Origin: Vicinamibacteria bacterium
GTDB lineage: Bacteria > Acidobacteriota > Vicinamibacteria > Vicinamibacterales > UBA2999
DNA: 29,891 bases
Assembly (NCBI GenBank): GCA_025938035.1
Contig: JAICQE010000032.1
Coordinates: forward strand, 1-29,891
Direction of reading: 5' to 3'
Made by a program: the position numbers and the translations under genes. Below the pieces are notes generated by a model. The model saw only the letters and a list, made by a program, of their open reading frames with translations, ran no database searches and was not told the origin of the DNA. Below are positions 1 to 7,692 of this stretch, piece by piece. Every line of letters starts with the position of its first letter. The first letter of the stretch is position 1.

Positions 1-1
1 G

Positions 2-3000
2 TTGACGCCGAGGACGGCCAGTTCGGCGCCGCGCAACGGTCGGGGCGCCGGCGCGGCGGACGGACGCGCCGGTGGACCTCCCGCCGCGAATGGAAGCGCG
101 GAAGCGGCCGCGCAGCGCCGCTTCGAGTCACTGGAGGTCACCGAAAACGCGGCCACCCGTTCGCTCGATCCCAGCCTGTTCGAGTCCGGAAGTGATCCCT
201 CGAATGTGTTGGCCGCCGGCTTCGGCAGCGAAGCGCTGGCCGACGCGTTCGCCGTCACCGGCGAAGCGGCGCGGGTGGACCGCGGCGTGCTCAACGATCG
301 CCGTGATGCGATCAACCGCGGCGACTTCCTGCCGCCCGATTTCGATCCCCGCAACTTCCCGGGCGGCTTCGCCGGACTGGAAGGCGCCTTTCAGGGGCGC
401 GGCGGACGCGAAGGTGGCAATCCGAACTTCCAGGGACGAGGCGGACGCGAAGGCAATCCCAACGCCCAGGGACGAGGCGGCGGACGCGGCAACAACCCGA
501 ACTTCCGCGGCGGCCAGCGGATTCAGGTGACGTCAACCTACGGCTTCAGCGGCTCGGCGCTGAACAGCGCGCCGCGGCAGCTGCGCTCGGAAGTCCAGGG
601 CGTCGAACCGAAGAACGCGAACCACAACTACAACGTCTCGTCCCAGATTCCGATCAAGATCCCCGGCATCTACAGCAACCCGAACAACCGGACGATGGTG
701 CAGTTCACCTTTTCAGGCAACAGGGGAACCAACCCGTTCGATCAGTACGCGACCGTTCCGACCGACGCCATGCGCGCCGGTGACTTCTCATCGGTCAGCA
801 CGCCGCTCATCGATCCGTTGACCGGGCAGCCGTTCGCGGGCAATCAGATTCCATCGGACCGCCTCAGCCCGCAGGCGCTGGCGCTGCTGAAGTACTACCC
901 AACGGCCACGCTGCCCGGCACGACGCGCAACTATCACCGCGCGACGACGAACTACTCCCGCCAGAACCAGCTGCAGCTGCGGTTGCAGCACAACTTCAGC
1001 GGCCAGCAGGGCGGGAGGGGCGGGAGAGGCGGTGGACCACAGGCCAACGGCGGCCGCGGCGCGCAGGGCCGCGGCGCGGCCGCGACGCGCACCAACGTCA
1101 ACATGAATGTGAACGTCCAGTACCAGCAGTCGGACAGCGATCAGCTGAACGTGTTCACCACGCTGGGAGGCGCCCGCGAAACGCGCAACTACAGCATCTC
1201 GCCGCAGTTCAACATCCAGCGGGGCCGCAACCAGTTCCGCCTGTCGTCCAACTACAACCACTCGTCGTCAGGCTCGATCAACCAGTTCAGCGGCGTCACC
1301 AACGTGTCCGATGCGATTGGAATCGAGGGTGTCTCGGACAGCCCATTTGCCTGGGGGCTGCCGCGACTGAGCTTTTCGAGTATTACCGGACTGAGCGACG
1401 TGAACCCATCACGTTCGGTCGGCGATCGCGTCGGCACGAATGTGACCTGGAGCCGCCCGTTCGGCAGGCACCAGATTCAGACGGGCGGCGTGTTCAATTA
1501 CGACAAGACGACGACCAACAACGAGAGCAATGCCAACGGCTCGTTCGTGTTCACCGGGATCTATACGGCCAATGGCGGCGCCCTCGGCGGATTGACCGGG
1601 TTCGACTTCGCCGATTTCCTGCTCGGGATGCCGCAGCAGGCCTCGATCGCCTACGGCCCCGGCGAGACGACGCTGACCGGACGGGACCTCGGCTTCTTCT
1701 TTCAGGACGAGTGGCGGCTGCGCGGCAACCTGACGTTGAACCTGGGCATGCGCTGGGATCTGAGGTATCCCTTCGTCGAGGAGAACGGCCGGCTCGTCAA
1801 CCTCGACGTCACGTCGGATTTCTCGGACGCGGCGCCGGTTCTCTCCGGCGGGGACGGCGCGTTCACGGGGTCGTTTCCGCGGGCGCTGATCGACAAGGAC
1901 ACCAACAACGTCTCTCCGCGGTTGTCGGCCGCATGGCGTGGTCCGGCGCAGCTGCAATTCCGCGGCAGCTGGGAGATTCAGTACAACGACAGCACCTACT
2001 CGGGGATCGCGCGCCGACTCGCGCAGCAGCCCCCGTTTGCCACGACGGGCACGAACATCGGCGGGTTGAGCCGGGCGCTGTTGCTGGAAGACGCCCTCAC
2101 CGGCATCGACATCACCGAGACCCGCAACAACTACGGCATCGACCGGGATTACGTCGTCGGCACCGTCCGGCAGGCGGTGTTCGGCGTGCAGCGCACGCTG
2201 TTCCGCACCTACCAGTTCTCGGCGCAGTATGGGCACACGATCGGTTCGAACCTCGAGATCGTGCGCGCGCCGAACCGCGATGCCGACGGGCTGCGTATCG
2301 AAGGCGTCCAGCCCTTCACCTGGACGACATCCGAGGGCCGGTCGGTGCTCGATTCAGCCACCTTGCAGCTCAGGAAGAACGAGTCGCGCGGATTCGGCTA
2401 CGACGTGCAATACACGTTCGCGAAGTCACGCGACAACTCGCCGTCAATCGGCGGCGGCGGAGGGGGCGGCGGCACCGGCAACGTCGCGCAGGACGATCGG
2501 AACATCGACGCCGAATGGGCGAGGTCCAGCTTCGAACAGCGGCATCGCTTTCAGGCCAGCGCGAACTATCGCTTCCCGTTCGGGCCGAACGAACGGTGGC
2601 TTCGCAACGGGGGGCTGTTTGCCGGGATCGCCGGCGGCTGGCGGGTGAGCGCGAACTTCACCGCCAATTCCGGCCGGCCGCAGACGGTGACCGTGAGTGG
2701 CGCGTCGCGCGATATCGCCAGCGGCATCAACGGAGCACTTCGCGCGGATTACAACGGCGACCCGATCTCGATCGGGGATCCGTCGATCGATCAGTGGTTC
2801 AACACTGCCGCGTTCTCGGTGCCTGTCGCCGGCGAGTTCGGCTCGTCGCCGCGCAACATCATCATCGGGCCCGGCTCGAAGGACCTGAGCATGACCTTCA
2901 ACCGGCAGGTCCAGCTGGGTGGGAACCGCAGCGTCAACGTCAATATGCGGGTCAGCAACATCCTGAACCTCGCCAATTATTCCGGCGTGGACACGAACGT

Positions 3001-3079
3001 CAACTCGCTGACCTTCGGGCAGATACGCAGCGTCACTGGTCAACGCCGTGCCACGCTGAACCTGCAGTTCCGGTTCTAG
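2..3079 (+). CDS. TonB-dependent receptor, 5' end outside window
   Basis: This is the C-terminal 1,025 residues of an outer-membrane TonB-dependent receptor of the large acidobacterial type. The frame is open to the window edge, so the signal peptide, the usual carboxypeptidase-regulatory-like domain and probably part of the plug are missing; the TTG at position 2 is not a real start. From about residue 170 the protein has the alternating aromatic/polar strands of a 22-strand barrel, and it ends in LNLQFRF, a terminal-Phe outer-membrane insertion signal. Unusual Gly/Arg/Asn-rich inserts occur at residues 131-171 (three imperfect copies of QGRGGREGNPN), around 335-362, and a poly-Gly run near 820. 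The substrate cannot be told; family members import siderophores, glycans or peptide fragments. The next gene starts 19 nt downstream, which suggests one transcript. Confidence 0.9.
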   Translation: MTPRTASSAPRNGRGAGAADGRAGGPPAANGSAEAAAQRRFESLEVTENAATRSLDPSLFESGSDPSNVLAAGFGSEALADAFAVTGEAARVDRGVLNDRRDAINRGDFLPPDFDPRNFPGGFAGLEGAFQGRGGREGGNPNFQGRGGREGNPNAQGRGGGRGNNPNFRGGQRIQVTSTYGFSGSALNSAPRQLRSEVQGVEPKNANHNYNVSSQIPIKIPGIYSNPNNRTMVQFTFSGNRGTNPFDQYATVPTDAMRAGDFSSVSTPLIDPLTGQPFAGNQIPSDRLSPQALALLKYYPTATLPGTTRNYHRATTNYSRQNQLQLRLQHNFSGQQGGRGGRGGGPQANGGRGAQGRGAAATRTNVNMNVNVQYQQSDSDQLNVFTTLGGARETRNYSISPQFNIQRGRNQFRLSSNYNHSSSGSINQFSGVTNVSDAIGIEGVSDSPFAWGLPRLSFSSITGLSDVNPSRSVGDRVGTNVTWSRPFGRHQIQTGGVFNYDKTTTNNESNANGSFVFTGIYTANGGALGGLTGFDFADFLLGMPQQASIAYGPGETTLTGRDLGFFFQDEWRLRGNLTLNLGMRWDLRYPFVEENGRLVNLDVTSDFSDAAPVLSGGDGAFTGSFPRALIDKDTNNVSPRLSAAWRGPAQLQFRGSWEIQYNDSTYSGIARRLAQQPPFATTGTNIGGLSRALLLEDALTGIDITETRNNYGIDRDYVVGTVRQAVFGVQRTLFRTYQFSAQYGHTIGSNLEIVRAPNRDADGLRIEGVQPFTWTTSEGRSVLDSATLQLRKNESRGFGYDVQYTFAKSRDNSPSIGGGGGGGGTGNVAQDDRNIDAEWARSSFEQRHRFQASANYRFPFGPNERWLRNGGLFAGIAGGWRVSANFTANSGRPQTVTVSGASRDIASGINGALRADYNGDPISIGDPSIDQWFNTAAFSVPVAGEFGSSPRNIIIGPGSKDLSMTFNRQVQLGGNRSVNVNMRVSNILNLANYSGVDTNVNSLTFGQIRSVTGQRRATLNLQFRF
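392..514 (+). repeat. In-frame tandem repeat encoding QGRGGRE-NPN units
   Basis: Three imperfect units of roughly 36-39 nt encode QGRGGREGGNPNF, QGRGGREGNPNA and QGRGGGRGNNPNF in the receptor. The units differ by whole codons, so copy-number change keeps the reading frame. Confidence 0.8.
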
Positions 3080-3098
3080 CCCCTGAAAGGCAGTGACA

Positions 3099-5306
3099 AT
3101 GACGGGCACCACACACCGAGACACTGAGGCACCGAGGCGAGCAACCACTGGCTCCTCGGTGCCTCGGCGCCTCCGTGTGTCGGCATTGGCACTCATGCTC
3201 GCGCTCGCGGCGGGGGCGATCGCTCCATCCGCGCAGCAGCAACAGCAGCCGCCCGACACGCCGAGGTTCGAAAGCTCCGCCGGCGTCACCATCGTGTCGG
3301 TGGACGTCGTGGTTCGCGACGCGGCGGGAAACGTGGTGCGCGGGCTGACGGCGAAGGACTTCGTCGTCTCGGAGGACGGCAAGCCGCAGACGATCTCGAC
3401 CTTCTCCTTCCAGGAGATCAGCGAAGCGGCTCCGGCGGGCGCGCCCGATATTCAGCTCCTCGACGGATTGGAGGACAAGGTGCGTGCCGAGGCCGCACGT
3501 GCCGCCAGCGCCACGTCCGCCGCCGCGCCGGCTCCCGCCACCGACACGACCAGCCTGAACAACCGGCGGATGCTCACGATGGTGTTCGACGTCAGCTCGA
3601 TGCAGCCCGAGGACGTGCAGCGCGCCGTCGTCGACGCCCGCGACTGGGTCGGCACCAAGATGACCGGTGCGGATCTCGTTGCCATCATCACGATCGGCTC
3701 CCGGCTCAACGTGCTGACCGATTTCACGTCGAGCAAGGAAGACGCGCTCGGCGCGCTGCAGGCGCTCGCCTACAACGAAGGCACCGAGGTCGATCCGCAG
3801 GCCGTTGCAACGGCGGCGACCGAAGCGGAAGCGGCGGAGTCGGCGGAAGCGTCGTCGGCCACGACCGAGGCGGACGCCTTCCAGGAGTTCAACAACGACG
3901 TACGCCTCAGGGCGTTGAAGACAGTGTGCCAGGAGCTGACGCCGATTCAGCAGAAGAAGGCACTCCTCTACTTCAGCGCCGGCATGCGGCGAAGCGGGGA
4001 CGACAACCAGATCGAGCTCCGTTCTGCGACCAGCACCTGCAACCGCGGCAACGTGTCGATCTACGCGGTCGATACGCGCGGGCTGCAGGCTGTCTCCGCC
4101 GGCGGTTCGGCGGCGAACCGCGGCAACGGACGCTCGCTCCTGACGGGCGGCGGCATGCGAGGCTTTCAGCAGCTCAACCAGACGCAGGAGACGCTCACCA
4201 CGCTGTCGGCCGACACCGGCGGGCGGAGCTTCACCGACTCGAACGATTTCGGCGAGGCGTTCGCGCGCGTGCAGAACGATCTCGCTGCGTACTACCTTCT
4301 CGGCTACACGAGCACGAACCCGGCGCGCGACGGGAGATTCCGGCGCATACAGGTCCGCGTCAACCGGCCGGATCTGAAGAGCCTTCGCGTCGAATCACGT
4401 CCGGGCTATTACGCCGGCCGCAGCTTCGCGAACACCAACAACCGCGACCGCGAAGCGCTGCTCGACGATCAGCTGTCGGCCGCTGTGTCGTCGACCGATG
4501 TACCGCTGGTGGTCGGCACCGGGTATTTCCGCCAGCCAGGCACGCCCGCGGAGCGGGGCAACCCACGCGGCGGTAACGACCGCTTCTATGTGCCTATCGC
4601 GCTGGCGGTCCCGGGATTTGCGGTGCCGGTGGCGGACAAGGCCACCGAGGTCCAGCTCGACGTCAAGGGCGAGGTGCGGGACGAACAGGGACGCGTCATC
4701 GGCCGTCTGCGCGAGACGATCAAAGTGCCGTCGGGCGGCGCCGAGACGCTTGCCGGCCGGCAGGTCTTCTATCAGTCCGGCGTGACGCTTCCGCCGGGCC
4801 GCTTCATCGCGAAGGTGGTCGTGCGCGAGAACACGGGCGGAAGCATCGGGTCGTTCGAGGCACCGATTTTCGTGCCGCAGATGACCGGGCCGTCGATGAA
4901 GGTCAGCTCGGTGGTGATGAGCACGCAGGTGCAGAAGGCGGCGGGCGGACGCACCGAGAATCCGCTGGTTCGCGACGGGGTGCAGCTGCTCCCGAACCTG
5001 ACCCGGGCCGTCGGGCGGAACCAGAAGGTCTACTTCTACTATGAGGTCTACGATCCGGCAGTCGCCGAGCAGCGTCCCGACCTGCGGACGAGCCTCGCGT
5101 TCTACCGCGGCGGCGTGAAGGTGTTCGAGACACCGGTGGTGGACCGCACGACGATCGACGAGCCCAACCGCCGCGCCGTCATCTTCCAGTTCGAGGTTCC
5201 CGCGGAGCAGTTCAAGCCGGGCACCTACACGTGCCAGATCAACATCATCGACTCGATTGCGAGCACCGTGGCGTTCCCGCGGCTTACCTTCGTCGTGATG
5301 GAGTAA
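3099..5306 (+). CDS. Secreted VWFA-related acidobacterial domain protein (TIGR03436-like)
   Basis: A 735-residue exported protein. I chose the ATG at 3099 because AAAGG (3086-3090) precedes it by 8 nt; an in-frame GTG at 3159 would also give a good signal peptide. A hydrophobic segment at about residues 28-45 ending in PSAQ is the export signal. After a Gln-rich linker comes the family opening block (GVTIVSVDVVVRDAAGNVVRG and DFVVSEDGKPQ), then a VWA-like domain from about residue 160 to 410 ending in the typical YYLLGYTSTNPARDGRFRRIQV and RPGYYAG. The metal-site motif reads DVSSM at residues 165-169, so the second MIDAS serine is not in the usual place. The C-terminal 300 residues look like beta-rich domains. 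The function is unknown; proteins of this type often sit next to TonB receptors, as here. The N-terminal codons overlap a hairpin repeat. Confidence 0.85.
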   Translation: MTGTTHRDTEAPRRATTGSSVPRRLRVSALALMLALAAGAIAPSAQQQQQPPDTPRFESSAGVTIVSVDVVVRDAAGNVVRGLTAKDFVVSEDGKPQTISTFSFQEISEAAPAGAPDIQLLDGLEDKVRAEAARAASATSAAAPAPATDTTSLNNRRMLTMVFDVSSMQPEDVQRAVVDARDWVGTKMTGADLVAIITIGSRLNVLTDFTSSKEDALGALQALAYNEGTEVDPQAVATAATEAEAAESAEASSATTEADAFQEFNNDVRLRALKTVCQELTPIQQKKALLYFSAGMRRSGDDNQIELRSATSTCNRGNVSIYAVDTRGLQAVSAGGSAANRGNGRSLLTGGGMRGFQQLNQTQETLTTLSADTGGRSFTDSNDFGEAFARVQNDLAAYYLLGYTSTNPARDGRFRRIQVRVNRPDLKSLRVESRPGYYAGRSFANTNNRDREALLDDQLSAAVSSTDVPLVVGTGYFRQPGTPAERGNPRGGNDRFYVPIALAVPGFAVPVADKATEVQLDVKGEVRDEQGRVIGRLRETIKVPSGGAETLAGRQVFYQSGVTLPPGRFIAKVVVRENTGGSIGSFEAPIFVPQMTGPSMKVSSVVMSTQVQKAAGGRTENPLVRDGVQLLPNLTRAVGRNQKVYFYYEVYDPAVAEQRPDLRTSLAFYRGGVKVFETPVVDRTTIDEPNRRAVIFQFEVPAEQFKPGTYTCQINIIDSIASTVAFPRLTFVVME
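3111..3180. repeat. Inverted repeat with tandem-unit arms overlapping a signal-peptide start
   Basis: Left arm 3111-3137 and right arm 3154-3180 are 27 nt each and complementary at 23 of 27 positions by hand, with a 16-nt loop. The arms are built of 8-nt-like units (CACCGAGG / CCTCGGTG). The element is read as protein between the start codon and the hydrophobic core of the VWA protein. Confidence 0.8.
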
Positions 5307-5314
5307 CCCCGTTC

Positions 5315-5338
5315 GTAGTGTCCGCCTTCAGGCGGACC
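5315..5338 (+). repeat. GTAG-type REP-like palindrome, copy 1
   Basis: A GTAG tetranucleotide followed by TGTCCGCC, a TTCA loop and GGCGGACC. This is the layout of REP sequences mobilised by REP-associated tyrosine transposases (RAYTs). It lies just after the VWA gene stop. Confidence 0.75.
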
Positions 5339-5346
5339 ATAACCGC

Positions 5347-5370
5347 GTAGTGTCCGCCTTTAGGCGGACC
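5347..5370 (+). repeat. GTAG-type REP-like palindrome, copy 2
   Basis: Same orientation as the copy 32 nt upstream and identical to it except for one base in the loop (TTTA instead of TTCA). Two REPs in direct order after a stop codon may act as a transcript-end hairpin. Confidence 0.75.
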
Positions 5371-5462
5371 TCGGTACGCGACAGCAGGTATCTCGAATCC
5401 GCCGGCCGCCCGGCACGCCTGCTCAGGATCGACTGGCATGTCACCGCCCCTGCGCGAACCGC

Positions 5463-5504
5463 TTGACATGTGACATTTGTCTCTTGTAAGGTGCGACATC
5501 TGTC
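5463..5504 (+). promoter_or_regulatory. blaI-blaR1 promoter with two BlaI-like operator dyads
   Basis: A consensus -35 TTGACA lies at 5463-5468. A -10-like TAAGGT follows at 5487-5492 (18-nt spacer), placing the transcription start near 5499. Two perfect dyads, GACA-TT-TGTC (5472-5481) and GACA-TC-TGTC (5495-5504), lie between -35 and -10 and over the start point, with centres 23 nt apart. This suits repression by the dimeric BlaI-family protein encoded immediately downstream, which is known to autoregulate in this family. Confidence 0.75.
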
Positions 5505-5520
5505 TCACGTTAGGAGCGCT

Positions 5521-5907
5521 GTGGCGACACCGACCACGAATCGGCTCTCACGCCGCGAACGCGAAATCGTGCACGCCATCTTTGCGCTCGGAAACCGGGC
5601 CACGGCGGCCGAGATCCGCGCGCGGCTCTCCGATCCGCCAGGCGATGCCTCGGTGCGCGTCATGCTGCGACGGCTCGAAGCCAAGGGCTACCTGCGCCAT
5701 CAGCAGGACGGCCTCCGCTACGTCTATTCAGCGACGGCTTCCCCACGCGTCGAAAAGCGCAATGCGCTACAGCAGTACGTCGACACCTTCTTCGGTGGCT
5801 CGTTGCGCCAGATGTTGACGGCGCTGGTTCGCGCTGGCTCGTTCGAGGAGGGCGACCTCGACGCGTTGAGGCGGGAAATCGACAAGGCAAAAGAGAGGAA
5901 GTCATGA
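5521..5907 (+). CDS. blaI: BlaI/MecI-family winged-helix repressor
   Basis: A 128-residue DNA-binding repressor of the BlaI/MecI/CopY family. The start is the GTG at 5521 behind AGGAG (5512-5516); upstream in-frame codons would run through the promoter. The winged-helix domain spans about residues 8-75 (LSRREREIVHAIFALGNRATAAEIRARL, then VRVMLRRLEAKGYLRH and the wing GLRYVYSA). The C-terminal helices (about 80-125) would form the dimerisation and cleavage region. It overlaps the blaR1-like gene by ATGA, so the two are translationally coupled. In the known system the repressor leaves its operator after cleavage triggered by the membrane sensor. The signal sensed here is not known and need not be a beta-lactam. 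Confidence 0.9.
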   Translation: MATPTTNRLSRREREIVHAIFALGNRATAAEIRARLSDPPGDASVRVMLRRLEAKGYLRHQQDGLRYVYSATASPRVEKRNALQQYVDTFFGGSLRQMLTALVRAGSFEEGDLDALRREIDKAKERKS

Positions 5908-7676
5908 CGGGGGCATTCATTGCATCTATCGCCATTAAGGCGACCGTGATCCTGGCGCTTGGGCTTGGCGCGCTCCGCTTTCTTCGCCGGTCGCGCGCGG
6001 CAGTCCGTCATCTCCTGCTGCTCGCCGTCTGTGCGGCGGTTTTTGCACTGCCGATAGCCGCGCTCGTGTTACCCGTCTTGTCGGTCCCGTTGCCCTTTCA
6101 GGGGTCCATGACCGTCCCGTCGGTTACACCGGACCTCGAGGCCGACGTTGCGTTCACACCTTCGGCCGGTACCGCGGTTACTCCGTCCGCGGCGGTGTCC
6201 TCCGCATCGGTGCCAATCACGCAGGCGGTGCTGGTCGTGGAGGGGCTCGGAGCGACGTTCGCGCTGCTCCCCTTGATTGCCGGGTTGTGGCAGACGCGCC
6301 GGCTGCGTATGGCTGCCCGGCAGTGGCCGCGCGGGCAGAAGCGTATGGAGCGGCTCGTCACCGCTGCCCGGATTCGCCGCCACGTAGACGTGTGCGTCCA
6401 TGACAGCCTGCCCGGTCCCGTCACGTGTGGCGTATGGCGTCCGGTCCTTCTGTTCCCCGCCGATGCGACGCGCTGGGACGCACAAGACTTCGAACGAGCG
6501 GCCATCCACGAACTCGAACACGTGCGGAGACACGATTGGGCAACCGATTGCTTCGCGCGCGCCGTCTGCGGACTCTACTGGTTCCATCCGCTGGCCTGGA
6601 TGACGTGGCGCCGGCTTCGACTGGAATCGGAACGTGCGGCGGACGATGCGGTGGTGCGAGAACGTGAGGCAACCGCGTACGCGGATCTGCTCCTGACGTT
6701 TGCACAGCGACTCGTCGCAGGCGAGCGCAATTACGTGATCGCGATGGCCAATCGCCGGGACCTGCCGATGCGAATCCGGGCGCTGCTCGACGAGTCGCGG
6801 CCGCGAGGCCGCGCCGGCCGGCGCTCCATCGCCATCACCGCGCTTGTCGCGACCGGAGTCGTACTCGGCATTGCCCCGATAGGCACGATCAGGGACGTGC
6901 GCATCGCGGCAACCGAACAGGCCTCGCCGGAACCGCGGTCTGTCGCGGTTCCACCAGCGCAGCGGCCTTCGTTCGACGTCGCTTCCATCAGGAAAAACGT
7001 GTCCGTCGGCCAACTGTCGTCCATGAATGGGGAGCCCGGCGGACGGATGCTGGTGACGAACCATTCGCTGCTCAACATCATCCGGCAGGTGCACAGGCTG
7101 CAGCGGTATCAGATTGTCGGGGGCCCCGAGTGGGTCGACAGAGATCGTTGGGATATCGTCGCGAAGGCCGCCGGCGATGCGCCGTTCGACCAGCTCCTGG
7201 GGATGATGGAGACGCTGCTTGCCGACCGATTCAAGCTGCTGACACATCGCGAGACGCGAGAGCTGCCTGTGTACGCCCTGGTTCTTGCGCGTGCCGACGG
7301 ACGGCTCGGTCCGCAAGTGAAACCGTCCACAGTCGACTGCGAAACGATCGCGGCCGCCGTGAAATCTGGCGCCGCACCTCCGCCGCCGTCATTCGGCGGG
7401 CCGCGATGCGGGATCAACATCAACAACAACGTGCTCAGGATGTCGGCGAAGCAGATGACCGACCTGGCCAGGAACCTGTCGATTATGACGGACAGGTTCG
7501 TCGTGGACAGAACCGGGTTGAACGGTGCCTTCGATCTCGAGCTTCGGTGGAACGACGCGGACGGCCCGTCGCTGGCCACGGCCGTCCAGGAACAGCTCGG
7601 ACTGAAACTCGAGGCGCAGCGTGCAGGCGTGGACGTACTGGTCATCGACTCGGCGCAGCGGCCGGCCGACGATTAG
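5904..7676 (+). CDS. BlaR1-like M56 membrane metallopeptidase fused to a TIGR03435 domain
   Basis: A 590-residue integral membrane sensor-peptidase. Hydrophobic segments at about residues 5-25, 35-62 and 108-128 precede the zinc peptidase domain with HELEH at 202-206 and the downstream ESERAADD block (241-248) that supplies the third ligand. Another membrane segment lies at about 305-325. Classical BlaR1 has a penicillin-binding sensor outside the membrane. Here the extracytoplasmic part (about 350-585) is a TIGR03435 'soil-associated' domain, recognised by FDVASIRKN, LLNIIRQ, RWDIVAKA, LLADRFKL and DRTGLNGAFDLELRW. The domain's ligand is unknown. Overlap with blaI by 4 nt and the operator upstream support a sensor/repressor pair. 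The stop lies 16 nt from that of the convergent permease gene. Confidence 0.9.
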   Translation: MTGAFIASIAIKATVILALGLGALRFLRRSRAAVRHLLLLAVCAAVFALPIAALVLPVLSVPLPFQGSMTVPSVTPDLEADVAFTPSAGTAVTPSAAVSSASVPITQAVLVVEGLGATFALLPLIAGLWQTRRLRMAARQWPRGQKRMERLVTAARIRRHVDVCVHDSLPGPVTCGVWRPVLLFPADATRWDAQDFERAAIHELEHVRRHDWATDCFARAVCGLYWFHPLAWMTWRRLRLESERAADDAVVREREATAYADLLLTFAQRLVAGERNYVIAMANRRDLPMRIRALLDESRPRGRAGRRSIAITALVATGVVLGIAPIGTIRDVRIAATEQASPEPRSVAVPPAQRPSFDVASIRKNVSVGQLSSMNGEPGGRMLVTNHSLLNIIRQVHRLQRYQIVGGPEWVDRDRWDIVAKAAGDAPFDQLLGMMETLLADRFKLLTHRETRELPVYALVLARADGRLGPQVKPSTVDCETIAAAVKSGAAPPPPSFGGPRCGININNNVLRMSAKQMTDLARNLSIMTDRFVVDRTGLNGAFDLELRWNDADGPSLATAVQEQLGLKLEAQRAGVDVLVIDSAQRPADD

Positions 7677-7692
7677 TCGTCCTCGTCCCGAG

